A DNA stretch of 9,198 nucleotides from Porticoccaceae bacterium (lineage in GTDB: Bacteria > Pseudomonadota > Gammaproteobacteria > Pseudomonadales > Porticoccaceae), in contig JAHRWI010000206.1 of NCBI GenBank assembly GCA_019090225.1, positions 1 through 9,198 of the forward strand. The letters run 5' to 3'. The notes under the pieces are model-generated. The model was not told where the DNA came from. It did not search any database and saw only the letters and a list, made by a program, of their open reading frames with translations. The position numbers were made by a program, and so were the translations under genes. This document shows, piece after piece, positions 6,210 to 9,198 of this stretch; position 1 is the first letter of the stretch, and each line of letters opens with the position of its first letter.

Positions 6210-7913
6210 ATGTCCACGCCTATCCCCGTCACCCTGCTCGATGAAAAAATGACTGCCCCCGGTTCGCCCTTTGAAATCGACGAGGCGGTGATCAACGGCA
6301 TCCCGACCCGGATCTGGAAAAATACCGCGCCGAGCCTGCGCGCCATTTTTGAAGACACGCAAAAGTTTGCTGATCGCGATTACCTGGTGTATGAAGACGA
6401 GCGCATAAGCTATGTCCAGCATTACCAGCAGGTGGTAGCACTAGCCCACGCCCTGACCAGCGATCTCGGCATCAACAAAGGCGACCGCGTTGCACTGGCC
6501 ATGCGCAACTATCCCGAGTGGCCGGTGGTGTTCTGGGCCACCGTATCCATTGGCGCGGTGATTGTGCCCCTCAACGCCTGGTGGACCACGCGGGAGCTGG
6601 AATACAGTATCGAAAACTCCGGTGCTCGGCTGGTGTTTGCCGATCAACAGCGCGCCGCCCTGCTCGCCGGTACCTGCGACCACATTCATAGCCTGGAGCG
6701 GCTCATTGTCATCCGCGGCGAAGACAACGCCGTCAGCCCTAACGAAGTCCGCTTCGAGAATCTAGTGGCTAAGCACGACAATGAACGGGCATTGCCAATA
6801 GTTGATATTGCACCTGACGACATCGCCAGCATTTATTACACCTCAGGCACCACCGGCAAGCCAAAAGGCGCGATCAACAGCCATCGCAACATCTGCACTA
6901 ACCAAATTAGCGGCATCTATTGCCGCGTTCGCACCGAATATCGTTATGGCCGCGAGCCGGTTATGCCCACCGATCAGATGGGCCAGTTAATCAGCGCGCC
7001 GCTGTTTCATGTCACCGGCTCGCTGGCCATGCTCTGTGGTAGCACCATTGCGGGCAGCAAAATCGTCTTTATGTACAAATGGGATGCCGACACCGCGATT
7101 CGACTGATCGAAAAGGAACAACTCAACTCCTTCGGCGGCGTACCCTCCATGCCGCTCCAGGTACTGGAGTCCCCGATCCTGTCACAACACGATACTTCAT
7201 CAGTGCGAGCCGTTTTATTTGGTGGTGCGCCACCCGCGCCGGAGCTGGCCGAGCGCGTCCGTATAGCCTTCCCCAACGCCAGTTCCAGCAATGGTTATGG
7301 TTTAACCGAGACCAGTGCATTGACCACTGTTTGCGTTGCTGAGGACTATATGACCAGGCCGGAAAGCGCCGGCATGCCCGCTGCAGTGTGCGACGTTAAA
7401 ATCATGATCGAAGCCGGCGAGCAACTACCCGCCAACGAAATCGGTGAAATCTGGATCAAAGGCCCCCAGGTCATCAAGGGCTACTGGAACAACCCGGAAG
7501 CCACCGCAAAAACCATCACCGACGGCTGGTTGCATACCGGCGACCTCTGCTATCTGGATGATGAAAACTTTTTATTCGTGGTGGACCGGGCTAAAGACAT
7601 GCTGCTCCGTGGCGGCGAAAACATTTACTGCATCGAAGTCGAAAGCGCCCTCTATGACCACCCCGCCGTAATCGATGCCGCCGTGGTCGGCATTCCCCAC
7701 CCCATTCTCGGTGAAGAGGTCGGTGCGCTGGTGCAGATAAGGCGAGGAATAAACGTCAGCGAAAAAGAATTGCAGGATCATGTCGCGGCACTAATCGCTG
7801 CTTTCAAAGTGCCGATCCGCATTGACCAACATCCGGAACCCCTGCCCCGTAATGCCAATGGCAAGATTATGAAGCCAGCGGTGAAAGAGATTATGGGGCT
7901 AGTTAAAGCTTGA
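6210..7913 (+). CDS. Acyl-CoA synthetase / class I adenylate-forming ligase
   Basis: ATP-dependent enzyme of 567 residues that activates a carboxylic acid to acyl-AMP and then to the CoA thioester, the entry step to beta-oxidation. All core ANL motifs are present: the phosphate loop YYTSGTTGKPKG at 209-220; GGAPPAPEL before the acyl pocket; GYGLTET at 362-368; GWLHTGD at 439-445 with the ribose-binding Asp445; the hinge region DRAKDMLLRGGENI from 459; and PRNANGKIMK, with catalytic Lys552. The ATG at 6210 is chosen because AAGGA (6197-6201) lies 8 nt upstream and MSTPIPVTLLDEKM looks like the usual N-terminus; an upstream TTG at 6129 would add 27 unlikely residues. The family spans fatty, aromatic and cyclic acids. 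Its neighbours (dehydrogenase, SDR, esterase, LLM oxidase) support a degradative role. It is probably monocistronic, as no gene follows closely. Confidence 0.95.
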   Translation: MSTPIPVTLLDEKMTAPGSPFEIDEAVINGIPTRIWKNTAPSLRAIFEDTQKFADRDYLVYEDERISYVQHYQQVVALAHALTSDLGINKGDRVALAMRNYPEWPVVFWATVSIGAVIVPLNAWWTTRELEYSIENSGARLVFADQQRAALLAGTCDHIHSLERLIVIRGEDNAVSPNEVRFENLVAKHDNERALPIVDIAPDDIASIYYTSGTTGKPKGAINSHRNICTNQISGIYCRVRTEYRYGREPVMPTDQMGQLISAPLFHVTGSLAMLCGSTIAGSKIVFMYKWDADTAIRLIEKEQLNSFGGVPSMPLQVLESPILSQHDTSSVRAVLFGGAPPAPELAERVRIAFPNASSSNGYGLTETSALTTVCVAEDYMTRPESAGMPAAVCDVKIMIEAGEQLPANEIGEIWIKGPQVIKGYWNNPEATAKTITDGWLHTGDLCYLDDENFLFVVDRAKDMLLRGGENIYCIEVESALYDHPAVIDAAVVGIPHPILGEEVGALVQIRRGINVSEKELQDHVAALIAAFKVPIRIDQHPEPLPRNANGKIMKPAVKEIMGLVKA

Positions 7914-7918
7914 GCCCC
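7895..7918 (+). terminator. Inverted repeat spanning the acyl-CoA synthetase stop codon
   Basis: GGGGCT (7895-7900) and AGCCCC (7913-7918) are perfect complements with a 12-nt loop containing the last codons and most of the TGA. No T-run follows, so it is not a standard intrinsic terminator. It could protect the transcript 3' end. Confidence 0.3.
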
Positions 7919-8140
7919 AATAGCGCTTATGTGCGAAAAAGCCGCTTATTTGAGCTGTGTGTTCGTTCAGGTAAAAATCATCGCTATTGATTAATGTTTA
8001 TAAATCAATACATAGTGGCAGAAATAAACTATTGCTTAGAATAATAGGTGGTAATCGTAAGTTTACGACGGATATGGGCACACCCCATACATCAACGTGC
8101 CTTGATTATGATTGTGTTTTGACCCTCGTTTTCGTTGATT

Positions 8141-8203
8141 CCAGGCCTGACCCCAGCTTTCTTGTATGTGACTACTTATCCAGGGCTAACCCTGGTTTTC
8201 TGG
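8141..8203. repeat. Pair of imperfect 24-bp REP-like repeats
   Basis: The 24-nt segments at 8141-8164 and 8180-8203 match at about 18 positions: both read CCAGG-x-CT-x-ACCC, then G-x-TTTCT-x-G. Each core is itself near-palindromic: CAGGCCTG in the first and CCAGGG-CTAA-CCCTGG in the second. The GGCCTGACCCC core of the first resembles sequences I associate with REP elements and the flanks of RAYT transposases, but no transposase is in the window. Confidence 0.4.
8180..8199 (+). terminator. Stem-loop followed by TTTT in the spacer
   Basis: CCAGGG-CTAA-CCCTGG is a perfect 6-bp stem with a 4-nt loop, followed by TTTT and then CTGG. It has the form of a short intrinsic terminator and could end read-through from the synthetase gene about 270 bp upstream. 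It is also one copy of the REP-like repeat pair, so a terminator role is uncertain. Confidence 0.35.
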
Positions 8204-8275
8204 TTGTTGGACCTTACTTTTTGACAATTGTCAGCACAAGCAACAAGCGGGTAAGCGTTAGATTATGACGACATG

Positions 8276-8304
8276 TTGTTGCCAGGATCGCCTGGCAGTA
8301 TTAT
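8276..8304 (+). promoter_or_regulatory. Sigma-70-type promoter with an operator-like inverted repeat in the spacer
   Basis: TTGTTG (8276-8281) and TATTAT (8299-8304) are 17 nt apart, the ideal spacing, just upstream of the Kazal lipoprotein gene. The predicted start site near 8311 leaves a leader of about 20 nt. The perfect inverted repeat TGCCAGG-ATCG-CCTGGCA (8280-8297) fills the spacer and touches the -35. A protein bound there would block polymerase, so repression is the natural reading; this is inference. Confidence 0.55.
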
Positions 8305-8330
8305 CGAGTCAGTTTCTGAGGGAGAACAAC

Positions 8331-8585
8331 ATGTTACGTTATAGCTTTATTTTTGCTCTGATTTGCGTGAGTGCCTGCACAACTCCAGAGTTTCAACCAG
8401 CCGTGATGGAGCCAACAGTACTCTCCATGATGGAATGCGAAGAGCCACGGCCGCAAATGTGTACCATGATCTACGACCCTGTCTGTGGCGCAACAAAAAA
8501 TGGCCTTCGCAAAACCTATGCATCCGACTGCACTGCATGCTCAGATGGAAACGTGACAGGGTTTGAGAAAGGGGCATGTCCCTGA
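8331..8585 (+). CDS. Small lipoprotein with one Kazal-type protease-inhibitor domain
   Basis: Predicted 84-residue lipoprotein. Residues 1-15 (MLRYSFIFALICVSA) form a short signal peptide ending in the lipobox VSAC, so Cys16 would be lipidated; Thr17 at +2 does not signal inner-membrane retention, suggesting the outer membrane. After a short linker come six cysteines (36, 44, 52, 67, 70, 83). CTMIYDPVCG at 44-53 aligns without gaps with the reactive-site loop of Kazal inhibitors such as the ovomucoid third domain (CTLEYRPLCG), and KTYASDC (61-67) matches the conserved KTYxNxC. By that alignment the P1 residue is Met46. Family knowledge: Kazal domains are tight inhibitors of serine proteases. 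GAGGGAG (8318-8324) is a strong ribosome site 6 nt before the ATG, which decides this start over longer in-frame readings from 8265. Likely role: protecting the cell surface against subtilisin-, elastase- or chymotrypsin-like proteases; target unknown. Confidence 0.85.
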   Translation: MLRYSFIFALICVSACTTPEFQPAVMEPTVLSMMECEEPRPQMCTMIYDPVCGATKNGLRKTYASDCTACSDGNVTGFEKGACP

Positions 8586-8906
8586 CTTTTAAAGCTGACC
8601 GTAGGCAGCGCCAACATAGATCCGATCTACTAGGCTTGCTCGTTATAGCTATCCGCGGAAAACAAGGAGTCTGAGCCTTGATTTGCATACTTGAGCACTC
8701 GCATCATATTTTAGGGAGTTTATTGACTTATTTATTTTTCCTTTAGAATCAGCCCATTGTGGCATATATAATTGACCAATCAGAGAATCATATGTTGCGT
8801 CTGCGCGTTTTTATCCGAATACGGGTACATCATGAACACGTACACGCGTTCCGAACATATGTCGTACGTGGCGTTCAATAATAGTTAGGCGCTTAAGGAA
8901 ATAGTA
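8586..8906. other. Spacer between the Kazal lipoprotein and the last gene
   Basis: No gene is seen in these 321 bp on either strand. A weak stem CAAGG/CCTTG lies at 8663-8680 without a T-run. The middle is very AT-rich and holds candidate promoter elements: TTGACT (8723-8728), TAGAAT (8744-8749, 15-nt spacing) and a perfect TATAAT (8767-8772). The last 75 bp contain a bulged inverted repeat and a GTTAGGC box. A promoter for the last gene here is likely, but its exact elements are uncertain. Confidence 0.5.
8834..8890. repeat. Bulged inverted repeat followed by a GTTAGGC box
   Basis: CACGTAC (8837-8843) and GTACGTG (8864-8870) are perfect 7-bp complements around a 20-nt loop. Outside them GAA (8834-8836) pairs with TTC (8874-8876) across an unpaired GCG. 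GTTAGGC, which fits the GTTRRRY consensus of integron attC right ends, follows at 8884-8890, 16 nt before the next start codon. No matching RYYYAAC box is present on the left, so an attC site is not established. Confidence 0.3.
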
Positions 8907-9198
8907 ATGGCAAAATCTAGAAGTAATAAAACAAGAAAAGTTGAAGTTCTCCCTTCAACAACGCCAGAGCAAGGAGTGCAACTCATTTCTCAGCAAATTG
9001 CTAAGGGAAAGCAGCTACTTGAAGGTCGGCCTTTTGATTCCGATAGTTACAGCGCTTGGGAAATAGTTACACGTGACTTCTTGTCAAAAGTGTTTGGCTC
9101 TTTGTCTCCGAATGTTTCTAGTGTTACCGATGTGGGGAAATATGGCTCTTTCCCCATGAATGCTGGGGACGAATGGTGGGAAAATCACCGTGCTAAGA
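8907..9198 (+). CDS. N-terminus of a probable TIR-like predicted nucleotide-binding protein (runs off right edge)
   Basis: The frame is open from ATG 8907 to the edge, 97 codons. AAGGA (8895-8899) lies 7 nt upstream and supports this start. The visible part has a basic, disordered N-terminus (MAKSRSNKTRKVE), then a helical region containing LISQQIAKGKQLLEGRPFDS, SAWEIVTRDFLSKVFGSLSP, VTDVGKYGSFPMN and EWWENHR. From memory, this pattern (an 'IxKGxxLL' helix, a 'W...TRDxLxKxFG' helix, then a GKYG and WWENHR stretch) is the N-terminal module of bacterial proteins that end in a TIR-like nucleotide-binding domain (Pfam PF10137 type). Related domains act as effectors in anti-phage systems that destroy NAD or sense nucleotides. 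The diagnostic C-terminal domain lies outside the window, so the function is inference. Codon use (AGA, ATA, many A/T third bases) differs from the catabolic genes to the left and suggests transfer. Confidence 0.6.
   Translation, partial: MAKSRSNKTRKVEVLPSTTPEQGVQLISQQIAKGKQLLEGRPFDSDSYSAWEIVTRDFLSKVFGSLSPNVSSVTDVGKYGSFPMNAGDEWWENHRAK

Larger units (their letters stand above)
7914..8330. other. Gene-poor spacer rich in small inverted repeats
   Basis: No credible gene lies in these 417 bp. Perfect inverted repeats are unusually dense: TATTGATT/AATCAATA (7985-8010, 10-nt loop), TCGTAA-GT-TTACGA (8055-8068), TATGGG/CCCATA (8073-8089), CCAGGG/CCCTGG (8180-8195), the palindrome TGACAATTGTCA (8222-8233) and TGCCAGG/CCTGGCA (8280-8297). 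The last belongs to the promoter of the next gene. By eye the stretch is AT-richer than the genes to its left. Confidence 0.6.

Noticed and set aside
8221..8226. Perfect TTGACA that could be a -35 box
   Set aside because: No -10-like hexamer lies 16-18 nt downstream on the plus strand; it is better explained as part of the palindrome TGACAATTGTCA.
7987..8268. Plus-strand frame of 93 codons in the spacer after the synthetase
   Set aside because: It starts at TTG inside an inverted repeat without a ribosome site; its RPDPSFLV/RANPGFLV repeat only mirrors the 24-bp DNA repeats; no domain is recognisable.
8347..8688. Minus-strand frame of 113 codons opposite the Kazal lipoprotein
   Set aside because: Antisense shadow of a gene with a signal peptide, six ordered cysteines and a good ribosome site; no competing evidence on the minus strand.
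8814..8890. A complete integron attC site
   Set aside because: The right GTTAGGC box and a bulged stem exist, but the required left RYYYAAC box is absent, so only an attC-like half can be claimed.
1..9198. CRISPR array, tRNA, rRNA or an intact insertion sequence
   Set aside because: No regularly spaced repeats, no cloverleaf or rRNA-like stretches, and no transposase reading frame were found on either strand.

Overview
The window looks like chromosomal DNA of a free-living Gram-negative proteobacterium. A marine or environmental gammaproteobacterium is my best guess from the gene types, the moderate GC content and a small exported lipoprotein, but no taxonomic marker gene is present. Most of it (about 1-7913) is ordinary catabolic and transport coding. 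The last 1.3 kb (about 7914-9198) is different: AT-richer, sparse in genes, full of small inverted repeats, and carrying two accessory-type genes.

Layout from left to right. The N-terminal 309 codons of an acyl-CoA dehydrogenase run leftward off the edge (929-1). A sodium:neurotransmitter-symporter family transporter is divergent to it (1231-2574, +). The 301-bp region between them carries a perfect 9-bp inverted repeat that looks like an operator. Convergent to the transporter is an alpha/beta hydrolase of the hormone-sensitive-lipase type (3650-2757, -). Behind it on the same strand are a luciferase-like (LLM) flavin oxidoreductase (4948-3848, -) with a textbook UUCG-loop terminator, and a classical SDR dehydrogenase (5944-5165, -). 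Divergent to the SDR is a 567-residue acyl-CoA synthetase / AMP-dependent ligase (6210-7913, +).

The synthetase, dehydrogenase, SDR, LLM monooxygenase and esterase fit a neighbourhood that hydrolyses, activates and oxidises a lipid-like or cyclic carboxylic substrate. The minus-strand genes are spaced about 200 bp apart, and a terminator separates two of them, so they look like separate transcription units with a shared theme and not one tight operon. The substrate cannot be read from the sequence.

The right end is the part worth a second look. At 8331-8585 there is a tiny lipoprotein whose mature part is essentially one six-cysteine Kazal-type protease-inhibitor domain. It has its own good promoter with a perfect inverted repeat between -35 and -10. 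At 8907 a gene begins that runs off the edge; its N-terminus resembles, from memory, the N-terminal region of predicted nucleotide-binding proteins with a C-terminal TIR-like domain, a family linked to anti-phage defence. The spacers here hold REP-like imperfect repeats and hairpins, including a bulged inverted repeat followed by a GTTAGGC box just before the last gene, consistent with a recombination-prone accessory junction.
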